DNA of 41,998 nt, from assembly GCA_937924035.1 (NCBI GenBank), contig CALDTK010000045.1:1-41998 (forward strand), given 5' to 3'. A model generated the notes under the pieces. The model was not told the DNA's origin, did no database searches, and saw only the letters and a list, made by a program, of their open reading frames with translations. Positions within the stretch are counted from its first letter, which is position 1; every line of letters begins with the position of its first letter. The position numbers and the translations under genes are program-made. Positions 1-8,695 of this stretch are shown in pieces. This stretch comes from an uncultured Saprospiraceae bacterium. Lineage in GTDB: Bacteria; Bacteroidota; Bacteroidia; Chitinophagales; Saprospiraceae.

Positions 1-2651
1 TAATTAACCACCTCATTCCAGTCCAGCCAATACACAACCTTCATTGTCAGGCTGTTATTGACCTGTTCGTCGCCAAGACGATTGAGGTTGGGGAAGTAGC
101 CACCGTCGAAGGTGCCTTCGAAAAAGGATTGGGTCTTGTAGCTCAAGAAAATATCTGACCCCGGTGCAAATCGCCAGCGATAAAAAAGGTCAATATTAAA
201 CGCATTAAAATTCTGATCATGAACTGCATTTCCATCTGCATCGATTCCTAAATAACCTGTCGTTTGTGGAATTCTATTGCTGCTGTTTACTGTAAAGAAT
301 TCATCATGATTGACTCGGCTCCAGTAATGTCGGATACGGAGATTGATATTCATCTGAGCATTGAAACTATAGCTTGAACTAGCTTCAAGTTCTGCTATTC
401 GGATAGTTCTGTAGCTATTAACGACTTCATCATCACGGAGTGTTTCATAACCTCTTGTGCTGGCATCAAGTGTAGTGAAGCGGGTTCCTGCTGCGGCTAA
501 TTCATAACGGTCGATTGCAGCTTGACTATGTCCTACATATCCGAGATAACGGGTGTTTTTCCGCAAGGTGCCTCCAATTCGAAAATCAAGCTTATCGCTT
601 ACACGGAAACGTGGACTAATGAAGAGACCTTGCGTGCTTGTGCGCTTGTCCTTCCAGAACGTACCAAAAACAGGACGAACATCAAGGGCAAAACGCTTGC
701 GGTAATCCGAGGAAATGAAGCCACCGAATTCAAAGTATTGAGGCAATTGATACGAGATGCCAGGGGTTCGCGTGTCTTGAAATTCATTACTTGGCCTTGA
801 CTCTGTAAAGAAGAAACTTCCGAACGTGAAAAATTTCCGCGTCGTCCATCGAGTACTCGCACCAAGAGCACCCGCATTGAAGGCATTTGGTTTGTAGAGT
901 CTATTGAATTCTCCAAAAACACCTACTTCTCCAGAAATGAATGACCCGATAGGTTCGAACCAATTGTAATTGATGTAAGCGTTTCCTGAGCGTTCGTTAT
1001 TGAAGAAAAGGAACCCTAGGTCATTTGGGTCATAGGTGTCAGTCTCAATGGTGTATCCTGCTCCATACTGCAATCGACCAGTAAGTTTGTCAACTCCGAC
1101 TTGATATGTGTAGCCAAACACATTTTCACGAATAGATTGGCCATTTACCTCCGGGACTTCGCCTCTTCTCGCCAAACGCGATTTTCCGTACTGTTGTGAA
1201 ACAGCGGCCTTTCCATTTAGGCTCCAATTGTTGGCCTTGTCGCGTAGATCGAAAACCGCCCCAGTTAGATTTGCATCGTAGTTGGCGCCTTCGCGTAGGG
1301 CTGTCGTATTGATGAGCGTGATGAAGGAATTATTTGCCAGGTTTTGATCAAGGCTCACAACGGAATAATTGCTTCGAGGCCCCGTTTCGACTTGTCTTTC
1401 TTCACCAGTAACTTCATTGCGAATGGTGGCGAAAGTTCGACCTTCAATAGCATTAAACACTCCGATGCCCAGGCCATTGTCCATTCTACCCGATACTTTG
1501 GTGGCATTGAGTAGGTTGGTTCGGAGTGGGTTGTTTGCTACAACTTCATCGGTTCCTAAATCGTCGTCTGCATTACTGTAATTAATGGGTACGCCGCCGA
1601 CTCGACGTGTATAGAAGAAATTCCCTTTATTAAAAAGTTCTACTCCTTCTGTAAAGAAGGCTCTGTTTTCTTCGAAGAAGATTTCGTTGGCAGTTAGATT
1701 GAGTACTTGATCATCAGATCGCGCATTTGAAAAATCAGGAATGGCGGTCATGTCGAGCGTAAAAGCGTCTGTGATGCCATACTTGAGATCTAAGCCTCCG
1801 CCAAGTGCTGAATTCCAAGAATTACGATTGGCCGAGTTTTTATCAAAAGTATGATTGGTCGCTGCGGTAAAAAATGGAGTGGCTTGCAGACGTACAGGTG
1901 GCTTTATGTTTTCTATTCCTGCTAGCTTTCCCATTTGTGTAGCTGCATCTGGGCGTGCTGGATCCACAGTGTTCCAAAAGGACTCTTCTCTATATCGTCG
2001 GACTTGGCGCGCAAAATTGATATCCCAGGTTTGTATATCCACTTCTGGGAAGCGTAGCGCAGAGTATAGGATTTTCATTTCTACTAGCCAACCATATTCA
2101 TTAATAGCCGCTGCAGATTCCCAAACACCATCCCAGCTACTATCGCCACCTTGCATGACTTGATTCGATCCGCCGCCTATGTTCGAACCAAATTTAGAAT
2201 CGTACTGAACGTTAGCCGGTGTAACTATAAAATTCGTAGCATTAATGCCGTCTTGATAGGGGTTTATGCTAGCGCCAAACCAATCTGTGTTTCGCAGGCG
2301 ATCACGTTCACTTAATTGCTTCAGAATGCTATCTGGCGACGAATCGTAAAGCTGAGCTATGATGTAGATGGCCTCATTATCATAACCTACCCAGACCTCT
2401 GTTTCAAATCTGGAGGGGGCGAGAGGTGAAGGGGAAAATTGAGTGAAATTGACACTTTTTCTCCTAAGTAAGTCTGAATCAGTTGACTTGTTTTGGCGAA
2501 AGCCCAAAGCAGCAACAGATGGATCTACAACTCCGTCAATTTTCAGCTTTTCGCCCAATTTGATCGCTTTCATAGACTTCTGCGCGGAGAGCATCATACT
2601 CCCACAAAACAGGAGTGCTATTAACAGTGTTATGGAGCGAATCAGAATCAT
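1..2651 (-). CDS. DUF5916 outer-membrane protein with CBM9-like N-terminus (runs to window edge)
   Basis: I translated the minus strand from ATG at 2651; the frame is open to base 1. A signal peptide (MILIRSITLLIALLFCGSMM, then LSAQ) is followed by a CBM9-like sugar-binding-type domain (about residues 30-230, with IDGVVD, VWVGYDNEAIYI and WDINFARQVRRY). The rest, about 240-883, is DUF5916, with typical phrases such as FFEENRAFFTEG and NLTANEIFF and alternating barrel-like strands to the end. The family is common in Bacteroidota and is thought to sit in the outer membrane; its substrate is unknown. The last full codons read VVN and the final two bases are TA, so the stop codon may be cut by one base and the gene almost complete. 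It lies 209 bp downstream of the LruC gene, beyond a terminator, so it probably has its own promoter. Confidence 0.85.
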   Translation of the reverse strand, partial: MILIRSITLLIALLFCGSMMLSAQKSMKAIKLGEKLKIDGVVDPSVAALGFRQNKSTDSDLLRRKSVNFTQFSPSPLAPSRFETEVWVGYDNEAIYIIAQLYDSSPDSILKQLSERDRLRNTDWFGASINPYQDGINATNFIVTPANVQYDSKFGSNIGGGSNQVMQGGDSSWDGVWESAAAINEYGWLVEMKILYSALRFPEVDIQTWDINFARQVRRYREESFWNTVDPARPDAATQMGKLAGIENIKPPVRLQATPFFTAATNHTFDKNSANRNSWNSALGGGLDLKYGITDAFTLDMTAIPDFSNARSDDQVLNLTANEIFFEENRAFFTEGVELFNKGNFFYTRRVGGVPINYSNADDDLGTDEVVANNPLRTNLLNATKVSGRMDNGLGIGVFNAIEGRTFATIRNEVTGEERQVETGPRSNYSVVSLDQNLANNSFITLINTTALREGANYDANLTGAVFDLRDKANNWSLNGKAAVSQQYGKSRLARRGEVPEVNGQSIRENVFGYTYQVGVDKLTGRLQYGAGYTIETDTYDPNDLGFLFFNNERSGNAYINYNWFEPIGSFISGEVGVFGEFNRLYKPNAFNAGALGASTRWTTRKFFTFGSFFFTESRPSNEFQDTRTPGISYQLPQYFEFGGFISSDYRKRFALDVRPVFGTFWKDKRTSTQGLFISPRFRVSDKLDFRIGGTLRKNTRYLGYVGHSQAAIDRYELAAAGTRFTTLDASTRGYETLRDDEVVNSYRTIRIAELEASSSYSFNAQMNINLRIRHYWSRVNHDEFFTVNSSNRIPQTTGYLGIDADGNAVHDQNFNAFNIDLFYRWRFAPGSDIFLSYKTQSFFEGTFDGGYFPNLNRLGDEQVNNSLTMKVVYWLDWNEVVN
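2491..2503 (+). repeat. Dispersed word TTTTGGCGAAAGC, exact copy
   Basis: Inside the DUF5916 gene, read there as GFRQN on the opposite strand. Preceded by G. Confidence 0.8.
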
Positions 2652-2665
2652 TTGGGGGCTGCAAA

Positions 2666-2697
2666 GATGCACTAACCATTGTTACGGAAAGTGCATC
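2666..2697. promoter_or_regulatory. Inverted repeat over the DUF5916 gene promoter region
   Basis: Perfect 8-bp arms GATGCACT (2666-2673) and AGTGCATC (2690-2697) are separated by 16 bp. The repeat ends 14 bp before the ATG at 2651. On the minus strand the left arm runs into GCATCTTTG, a near match to the Bacteroidota -7 element TAnnTTTG. It could be an operator or an RNA hairpin; the regulator is unknown. Confidence 0.35.
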
Positions 2698-2796
2698 AAA
2701 TTGTTTGTCATATTTACTTCCTAAGCATCTGGTTGTCTATGGGTTGTATTGGAAGTAGAAGAATACCTTTTGGACCAGTGTGTCTCTAAAAACAAC

Positions 2797-2827
2797 AACC
2801 TCACCCCGATTATATCGGAGTGAGGTT
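2797..2827 (-). terminator. Terminator hairpin after the LruC gene
   Basis: The arms AACCTCACCCCGAT and ATCGGAGTGAGGTT pair over 14 bp with one mismatch around a TAT loop. On the minus strand the hairpin is followed by TTGTTTTTAG, a reasonable U-rich tract. It lies 33 bp past the stop of the LruC gene. Confidence 0.8.
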
Positions 2828-2859
2828 GAAGATGATTTGAGAAAATTTGATGGGAAGCC

Positions 2860-4950
2860 CTAAAAACCGTTTGAGGAATTAATGTTTCCACTTACGTTTT
2901 GGTACCATCCACGACTACTTTCGCCGCCATAAGTTGCCCAGTCTGCGAAGTTTTCGTACACCTCATTGATCGGTGTTTGTTCGATTGGGTATACAAATGA
3001 TTCAGGTACGTGAATCGCCCAAGGAAGGTTGTTTTCGTCTACATAGTAGAAACCTTTTTCAAGATTTGAAGCATCAGCTTCGGTATTGAAGGTTTCCATG
3101 TTCGCTGACGTTGTTGGGTGATTGCCAGCAAGGTGAATTTCCCGACTTCGGTCTTGGCTACGAAGCATGAATGGTTCATATGGTGCAGAACCAAGTACGT
3201 CTTTGTCGATTGCGTTTCGGAAAGTAATGGTCACCTTGAGTCGCCCTGGCTTATGCTCCGGCTTTTCAGGATCCGTATTGACTATTCCGCCGCTTTCAAC
3301 ATTTTCAAAGAGAGAGAAACCATCGGTGAACATTGGGATGATTGTTTCATTCATACCAGCCTCGGTTCCATTTCTGTCCATGCGGATGTAGTCGTCCGTG
3401 ATGAGCTGTCCTGATACGGATTCGACAAGAGACGGGTCGATTGGAAGTCGCATTGCAAAACCGTGATTTTGTGAAGCGCCCATTGCTCGTACGCTTAAGT
3501 CAAGTTCAATGTCTTTGACCTGCTCTTTAGCATTAAGTATTTCAATAAAGCTGTAGTCAACTACTAAGTCATTGAAATCATAGTCGCCGATTTTTGGCCA
3601 CATATCTTCAAAAGCAATAGTACCGTAGTTTCCTTGCCCTGGTGCATAGCTAGTGTATGCGCGTTCTGGATCAAGAGGATAAATGTCATTGAAATCTGCA
3701 ACACCATCACCGTCTTGATCTGCAGGAACGGGGTCGGTTGTAGGAGTTGAAACTTCTACAGAGCCCCAAGGATTAGCATCAACAATCATGACGACATCAT
3801 CAAAATCATTGTCTCCAGAAGGACGGTTGAGATCTTCAATTCCAAGAACAAAATACTCTTCATCATTATTAGTCAGCATGAGCATATGCTGTCGATACTC
3901 ATCGTCGGTGAACGTATTCAGCTCATCTATTGAATATCGGGTTGCTCTCGATTCTTTTACAATACGATTTCTAGTATCGTAGCCATTCGGAACGAGGAAC
4001 CATCCTACACCAGTACCTTTTTCGAACTTTCCTAAGTAGACTCGATCGCCAGATTTAAGTGAGCCACCGGATCTTCTATAACTCGCATTTGGAAAAGCAA
4101 CAGTACGGACCTCAAGCTGATCTACAGAGGTTGGTGGATCCTCGGGGTCAAAAGTGAAATATCCAACTGAGTTTCGGTATCCGGCACCCTCGTGGGCGAA
4201 GGTTAGCCATAACTCTCCATCTTGATTAAAGACAAGGCTGTTTGTAAAATCTGCGCTGAAGTAGTTCTCATTTACTTCATCAGCAGTTCCGCTTAGTGGA
4301 AGGTTGTCGCTAATGAAATTCATCAATTTGGAATCCATTTTACGAGAACTAGTCAAGTATTTTGGCTTTCCATTATTAGAATAACTTCCCATGTATTCGT
4401 AACCAGATCGACTACTCAATCCTCCAGATCTAAGACCTTCGGCAGGATTTTCAGGGCCCTCGAGAGGATCTTCTAAAATTCTACCAGATGTATTGATTTC
4501 CGCTCCTAGATTATAGTCCGTAGTCTGATCAGCCGAAACGCTGATGCGGTGCCACTGAGGGAATCCTGCACCTACTACTTGCACTAATAAGGAATCAGTA
4601 TAGGTTGGTAGTGATAGATTTGGGTGGTAAATGCCGTCTTGGTCAGTTGCGCCTTTAGCAACCATTGAAAGACTTCCGTCTGGTAATTGCTTGAATAACT
4701 GTACTCCTAGTTGTGATATCGTTTCTCCTGAAGCTTCGTCTGAAGCAACGATTCGAAAATTAGAGTTTGCTGTAGTTGCAAAATTAAAACCTTCAGGAGC
4801 CGTAACCTCCTTAATGTTTGAGGATACAGCCGCTGGATTTTCTTCCTCCCAATCTTGAATGCGGTCGAGCGAGCTCTCGCATGATTGCAGTAGCCCCATG
4901 AAGACGCACCCGGTCAGGATGAGGTTTTTTGTAGTGAAATTAAAGTTCAT
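2860..4950 (-). CDS. LruC / DUF4114 domain lipoprotein
   Basis: 696 residues. The N-terminus has a lipoprotein signal with lipobox LLQSC (Cys24), so the protein is probably anchored in the envelope. A carboxypeptidase-regulatory-like Ig fold fits residues 60-150. DUF4114 follows around 230-392, with GVGWFLVPNGY and the acidic stretch SGDNDFDDVVMIVD. A calcium-binding DQDGDGVADFNDIYPLDP segment (411-428) leads into the LruC domain (about 440 to the end; FEDMWPKIGDYDFNDLVVDY is diagnostic). Proteins of this type are surface or matrix lipoproteins of unknown molecular role. The gene starts 64 bp after the sugar transferase stop, in the same direction, so co-transcription with the transferase and receiver genes is likely. 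A strong hairpin terminates it. Confidence 0.88.
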   Translation of the reverse strand: MNFNFTTKNLILTGCVFMGLLQSCESSLDRIQDWEEENPAAVSSNIKEVTAPEGFNFATTANSNFRIVASDEASGETISQLGVQLFKQLPDGSLSMVAKGATDQDGIYHPNLSLPTYTDSLLVQVVGAGFPQWHRISVSADQTTDYNLGAEINTSGRILEDPLEGPENPAEGLRSGGLSSRSGYEYMGSYSNNGKPKYLTSSRKMDSKLMNFISDNLPLSGTADEVNENYFSADFTNSLVFNQDGELWLTFAHEGAGYRNSVGYFTFDPEDPPTSVDQLEVRTVAFPNASYRRSGGSLKSGDRVYLGKFEKGTGVGWFLVPNGYDTRNRIVKESRATRYSIDELNTFTDDEYRQHMLMLTNNDEEYFVLGIEDLNRPSGDNDFDDVVMIVDANPWGSVEVSTPTTDPVPADQDGDGVADFNDIYPLDPERAYTSYAPGQGNYGTIAFEDMWPKIGDYDFNDLVVDYSFIEILNAKEQVKDIELDLSVRAMGASQNHGFAMRLPIDPSLVESVSGQLITDDYIRMDRNGTEAGMNETIIPMFTDGFSLFENVESGGIVNTDPEKPEHKPGRLKVTITFRNAIDKDVLGSAPYEPFMLRSQDRSREIHLAGNHPTTSANMETFNTEADASNLEKGFYYVDENNLPWAIHVPESFVYPIEQTPINEVYENFADWATYGGESSRGWYQNVSGNINSSNGF

Positions 4951-5014
4951 GTCTGTGTGTGAATGCGTGTATTGAAAACTGGGGAAGGGTAGTTATCTAA
5001 TGGGGCATTGAATT

Positions 5015-5719
5015 TTAAACGTTGACGCTTTGCGCCGCTGCAGGGATAGTGAGAAGAAGAAGCTTCATGTCAAACCAAAAAGAGTTGACTTTGGCGTATT
5101 CATTATCGAGCTCTTTTCTGCGCTCTTCACTTACTTCCTCCCCGCCTCTTTCTGTTACTTGCCAAAGGCCTGTAATACCAGCTGGTGCTAGAAAGCGAGC
5201 AGCATCGAAGTCATTGGTAAGTGTTTCTGCTTCATAAACTGGCAGAGGTCTGTTGCCGACGAGACTCATGTCTCCTTTTATCACATTGATAAGTTGAGGC
5301 AATTCGTCCAATGATGTGTTGCGTAGTATTCTCCCAACTTTAGTGATACGAGGATCATCCTCAACTTTTAAGAAAGATGCTTTTTCGAGTACTTGTGAAG
5401 CTTGTTCTTCAGTAACCCAACCATCGTCGCCTAAGAGCGTGATCCCTTCATTTGTAGGAAGTTTTGGTTGAGCGTTCTTATCTTGATCGTAAGCATTTAA
5501 ATGCTCAACATCTTTAAGTAAACTGTCAGCGTTGATAGACATACTTCTAAACTTGAAGAAGTCAAAAACCTTCCAACCTTGTCCTACGCGCTTACTTGTA
5601 TAGAATACAGGGCCATTGGATTCAACACGAAGTGCAATCGCAATGAGAAGGAATACAGGAGCTAGAGCCACTAATAAGATTGAAGCTACAACTACGTCAA
5701 ATGTTCGTTTGATATTCAC
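5015..5719 (-). CDS. Bacterial sugar transferase (initiating glycosyl-1-phosphate transferase family)
   Basis: 234 residues, matching the short PglC-like form of the family that moves a sugar phosphate onto undecaprenyl phosphate to start polysaccharide or glycan synthesis. A single N-terminal membrane segment covers about residues 8-30. Family motifs are intact: KFRSM (56-60), DDPRITKVGR (121-130), LDELPQLINVIKGDMSLVGNRP (from 137) and PAGITGLWQV (179-188). The region 75-118 is a loop insertion without clear identity. It lies 57 bp downstream of the receiver gene and upstream of the LruC lipoprotein. That suggests exopolysaccharide or surface-glycan production under two-component control, but no other glycosyltransferases are next to it. 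The sugar substrate cannot be read from sequence. Confidence 0.9.
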   Translation of the reverse strand: MNIKRTFDVVVASILLVALAPVFLLIAIALRVESNGPVFYTSKRVGQGWKVFDFFKFRSMSINADSLLKDVEHLNAYDQDKNAQPKLPTNEGITLLGDDGWVTEEQASQVLEKASFLKVEDDPRITKVGRILRNTSLDELPQLINVIKGDMSLVGNRPLPVYEAETLTNDFDAARFLAPAGITGLWQVTERGGEEVSEERRKELDNEYAKVNSFWFDMKLLLLTIPAAAQSVNV

Positions 5720-5776
5720 GGTGCTTGTGTTTGGGAGTCTCGAAGATTTATTGAATGGAAGAGCGTATTGGCTAGA

Positions 5777-6217
5777 TTAGACGGCAGAAACGCTATTGCG
5801 CATTTGCTTAATTACTGTCGCATGTCCAGATTGCTTTACGGACTGACGCTCTTGAGGAAGCAGTCTAGAAAGCCGCAACTTCAATTCGAGCGGATTAAAA
5901 GGCTTTGTCATAAAGTCATTCGCGCCAGCCTCGATTGCTGCGATTCGTGATAAACTTTCGTAGTGACCAGAAAGCACTAGAACTGGAGTAGAAACAAATG
6001 CTGCCATTGAGCGAATTCGCTTTAATAGGTCTACACCTCCTAAGCGAGGCATTGAAAGATCTAAAATGATTGCATCTACAGGTTCGTCTTCTAAAAGAAA
6101 TTCTAAAGCTTGGATACCATCTCCTGTGCTTTTCACAGTGTAGTCTTGGCGAAGCACTTCAGTAAGGAGTGTGCGCATTACTGGAGAGTCGTCTACGATG
6201 AGTATTTGTTTGTTCAT
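5777..6217 (-). CDS. Single-domain response regulator (CheY-like receiver)
   Basis: 146 residues, a receiver domain with no DNA-binding output domain. The acidic pocket is D9/D10, the phospho-acceptor is D53 (in IILDLSMP), the switch residue is S83 (VLVLSG) and the conserved lysine is K105 (MTKPFNP). A tail of about 25 residues follows the receiver (RQSVKQSGHATVIK) and has no recognisable domain. It is the first gene of the minus-strand run with the sugar transferase, so it probably acts by protein-protein contact on polysaccharide export or motility. No kinase lies beside it; the four kinases at 34250-40177 are 28 kb away, and a link to them would be speculation. Confidence 0.9.
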   Translation of the reverse strand: MNKQILIVDDSPVMRTLLTEVLRQDYTVKSTGDGIQALEFLLEDEPVDAIILDLSMPRLGGVDLLKRIRSMAAFVSTPVLVLSGHYESLSRIAAIEAGANDFMTKPFNPLELKLRLSRLLPQERQSVKQSGHATVIKQMRNSVSAV

Positions 6218-6899
6218 GTCTAGTGCTTGCGAAATCAGTTTTATAAAAAAGCTGATAGGTGTTTGTGTGTTCTTTGCTTAGTGTTACGAATACACATCCA
6301 AAAAAGGGGCCAGTCTAAACTGCCTGAAGTAGGATGTTTTCTGACTTTGGTAGTTTTTAGTATTTTTTCGGTAGATATACTCCGATAAGGCTTTTTATAT
6401 TATATTTATTTTTATGTAAAAAAATATCTTGTGCGCTGATATTGGTTGAAACCCTTCGTCAGGTAGTAGGTATTATGCGCCACTGCTACTCCTTATATAC
6501 AAGACGACCTTCTTTTAGTGTGAAACCTAGTATGAGGTCTGTGTTTTCAATAGAGCTGATTGATTTAGGTGCTTGAGAGCGTGTTTGTTGATATGGACTG
6601 AACGGTTAGATCTTGTCATTTAGCAAAAGGCTGAAGAGCTAACCACGCTAGGTCAAATTTTTGGTTGAATAGTATTGGTTATAAGTATTGTGAGTGAACT
6701 GTATGTGTTCTTTTTTGCGTTAAGCCGTTAAATAACTAACGCATTATTTTAAAATAAAATATGAAAGATTATTGTTGCTTATCTGGTTTTTTGGCGCAGG
6801 TTTTGCCAGTTAAGTAACTACAAACACACTCTGAGCTCGCCTAAGCATTGTTCCTTGAAAAAGGTATGTGCAGAAACGAGGTCAACACAAACATTTACT
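6218..6899. other. Gene-free divergent intergenic region
   Basis: This 682-bp AT-rich stretch lies between the receiver gene (-) and the LytTR gene (+). I see no convincing ORF or RNA gene. It holds a nested palindrome at 6717-6742 and a partial match to the dispersed word (TTTTTTGGCGCAGG near 6787-6800). Its length suggests regulatory sequence for both neighbours or an unannotated small RNA. Confidence 0.5.
6717..6742. promoter_or_regulatory. Nested palindrome, possible operator
   Basis: The outer arms are GCGTTA (6717-6722) and TAACGC (6737-6742). Inside them lies GTTA-AA-TAAC (6727-6736). The 26-bp site is about 160 bp upstream of the LytTR start. The regulator is unknown; autoregulation by LytTR is only a guess. 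Confidence 0.3.
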
Positions 6900-7211
6900 A
6901 TGAACGAAGTATTCATCCGCAAGGGGGCGGGGTACGTTAAAGTACCATATGACCAAATCCTCTACATCGAGAACATCGGTGACTATGTGCGCATTAAGAC
7001 CAACGAAGGCAGCCACACCATTCATTCTACCTTGAAGCGTATCGGCGAAAAGCTCGCTAATTCAGAATTTGTCAAGGTGCACCGCTCTTACATCATCAAC
7101 CTGTCTAAGATTTCAAACATCGCAGATAGCTCATTGAAGATCGAAGACAAGACCATTCCTATCAGTCGTGCGAATCGCCCGAAACTGATGAGTATGATCA
7201 ACGTCATCTAA
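6900..7211 (+). CDS. Stand-alone LytTR DNA-binding domain protein
   Basis: 103 residues from ATG at 6900; a TTG at 6855 would add 15 residues (KKVCAETRSTQTFT) with no domain content. The whole protein is one LytTR domain: ILYIENIGDYVRI, then HSTLKRIGEKL, FVKVHRSYIINLSKI and PISRANRPKL. LytTR proteins usually carry a receiver domain; this one has none, so it is either controlled by expression level or partners with another protein. It bears no Shine-Dalgarno sequence, as is usual in this phylum. A strong terminator follows. It is divergent from the orphan receiver gene 5777-6217, which lacks an output domain; together they look like the two halves of a response regulator, but nothing shows that they interact. 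Confidence 0.88.
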   Translation: MNEVFIRKGAGYVKVPYDQILYIENIGDYVRIKTNEGSHTIHSTLKRIGEKLANSEFVKVHRSYIINLSKISNIADSSLKIEDKTIPISRANRPKLMSMINVI

Positions 7212-7231
7212 AAGAGAGCACATCAATCCGT

Positions 7232-7270
7232 AAAGCCGCCATTTCCGAAGAGGAGTGGCGGCTTTTTTTT
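7232..7270 (+). terminator. Rho-independent terminator after LytTR gene
   Basis: The stem AAAGCCGCCA / TGGCGGCTTT has a 14-nt loop and is followed by a run of T. It starts 20 bp past the stop of the LytTR gene and ends just before the convergent lspA gene; the A-run on the left arm allows it to work in both directions. Confidence 0.9.
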
Positions 7271-7272
7271 GC

Positions 7273-7884
7273 CTATATCAGGCCTTGCTTGAACACCTTG
7301 CGGTAAAACAACAATAGTGCTGCTACACCTACTGAGATTCCTGCATCCGCGATATTAAAGATGTAGCGGAAGAACTCAAATCGATCTCCACCCCAAAAAG
7401 GAAACCACTCTGGAAATGTCCCATCAAACAGAGGAAAGTGAAGCATATCGACCACATTACCTTGGAGAAAGCTCCCGTATCCATTTCCCCAACTCACGAG
7501 TGTTGCCACATTACGACCAGTTGATTCTGTAAAAATCATCCCATAAACGGCCGAATCAATCATATTTCCGATCGCTCCCGCTAGGATCAAGGCAAAGCAA
7601 ATGAGTAAGCCGGTAGGAAGCCTTTTAGCAATGAATTGACGAACGAGGTAAATCAAGTACCCAATAGCAACTATGCGAAAGATGCTCAACGCGTATTTGC
7701 CAATCGTACCTCCAAATGAGGTCCCAAAGGCAGCACCTTCATTCTCAACAAAGTGAACTAAAAACCATCCCGGACCATAGGACTCACCTAAAGACATGTT
7801 GGTTTTTACCCAATACTTCGTCCATTGATCGATGACCAACACCAGAATAACAATTAGGACAACAAGGTTACGCTGCTTCTTCAT
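7273..7884 (-). CDS. lspA: Lipoprotein signal peptidase (signal peptidase II), second tandem copy
   Basis: 203 residues from ATG at 7884. An upstream ATG at 7932 is in frame, but it would add 16 non-hydrophobic residues and lengthen the overlap with the first copy. This inner-membrane aspartyl protease removes signal peptides from prolipoproteins. It has four hydrophobic segments. The catalytic aspartates are D110 (AGAIGNMID) and D180 (FNIADA), and VHFVENEGAAFG is the conserved periplasmic motif. The insert between motifs (about 118-145) makes it longer than the usual 160-170 residues, as in other Bacteroidota. The start overlaps the end of the upstream copy by 17 bp, implying coupled translation. 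Confidence 0.9.
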   Translation of the reverse strand: MKKQRNLVVLIVILVLVIDQWTKYWVKTNMSLGESYGPGWFLVHFVENEGAAFGTSFGGTIGKYALSIFRIVAIGYLIYLVRQFIAKRLPTGLLICFALILAGAIGNMIDSAVYGMIFTESTGRNVATLVSWGNGYGSFLQGNVVDMLHFPLFDGTFPEWFPFWGGDRFEFFRYIFNIADAGISVGVAALLLFYRKVFKQGLI

Positions 7885-8587
7885 TTGATGGATCACCTTC
7901 AGTTGGTGCAATGATACTGTCATCTGCCTCATTTGAGGCTATCGTATTTTGCTCCATCTGAGCAGTAGTCAATCCCCCTTCATCTTTAAAGAAACTCAGG
8001 TAAAAGAGCAACATCGCAAAGACCCCAAGGGAGATCGCTGCATCTGCTATGTTGAACACAGGTCTGAAAAATAAGAAATATTGATTGCCCCATACTGGCA
8101 TCCAGCTTGGGAAATACCCTTCAAACATGGGGAAATACAGCATATCTACCACTCTTCCATGTAGAAAAGTGCCATAGCCACCTTCAGGAGGAAAGAGAGA
8201 TGCAGGATGGTGATAGCCGCTTTCTGAAAACGCGAGACCATAAAAAGCGGAGTCGATAATATTTCCGATCGCACCTGCCAAGATGAGTGCAAAGCAGACT
8301 AAAAGGCCTGACTTCACCTTCTCTTTGATGAGCTGACGAATTAGATAAATGAGGAACCCAACAGCGCACACTCTGAATAGACTCAGTGCTAGCTTGCCGT
8401 ATTCGCCGCCAAATTGAATCCCAAATGCCATTCCTGGATTCTCGACAAAATGGACTTTCGCCCATTCAAGTCCGAAAATGGAAAATTCAGCTCCGTACAC
8501 CATGTTCGTCTTCACCCAAATCTTGGTGGCTTGGTCTAGTAAAAGGACCAAAAAGACTACAAGTATGACAAGATGGGAACGCTTCAC
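7868..8587 (-). CDS. lspA: Lipoprotein signal peptidase (signal peptidase II), first tandem copy
   Basis: 239 residues. It has the same fold as the downstream copy: catalytic D112 (GNIID) and D182 (FNIADA), and VHFVENPGMAFG near residues 45-56. The two proteins share long identical runs (for example CFALILAGAIGN), so they arose by duplication, yet differ enough to be an old pair. This copy has an extra acidic C-terminal tail of about 40 residues (EADDSIIAPTEGDPSNEE) absent from the other. It follows the DksA-like gene by 108 bp in the same direction, the common dksA-lspA order in this phylum. Which copy is the main enzyme cannot be told from sequence. Confidence 0.92.
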   Translation of the reverse strand: MKRSHLVILVVFLVLLLDQATKIWVKTNMVYGAEFSIFGLEWAKVHFVENPGMAFGIQFGGEYGKLALSLFRVCAVGFLIYLIRQLIKEKVKSGLLVCFALILAGAIGNIIDSAFYGLAFSESGYHHPASLFPPEGGYGTFLHGRVVDMLYFPMFEGYFPSWMPVWGNQYFLFFRPVFNIADAAISLGVFAMLLFYLSFFKDEGGLTTAQMEQNTIASNEADDSIIAPTEGDPSNEEAA

Positions 8588-8695
8588 GCAGGTAGGGTAG
8601 AATCTTGTGCAAATGAACGTTAGATTCTATCAATTAGAGAAGCAATCTCAATCTAATCTGGATTACACTCAAAAAGCCTTCGAAATGACTGCAAA

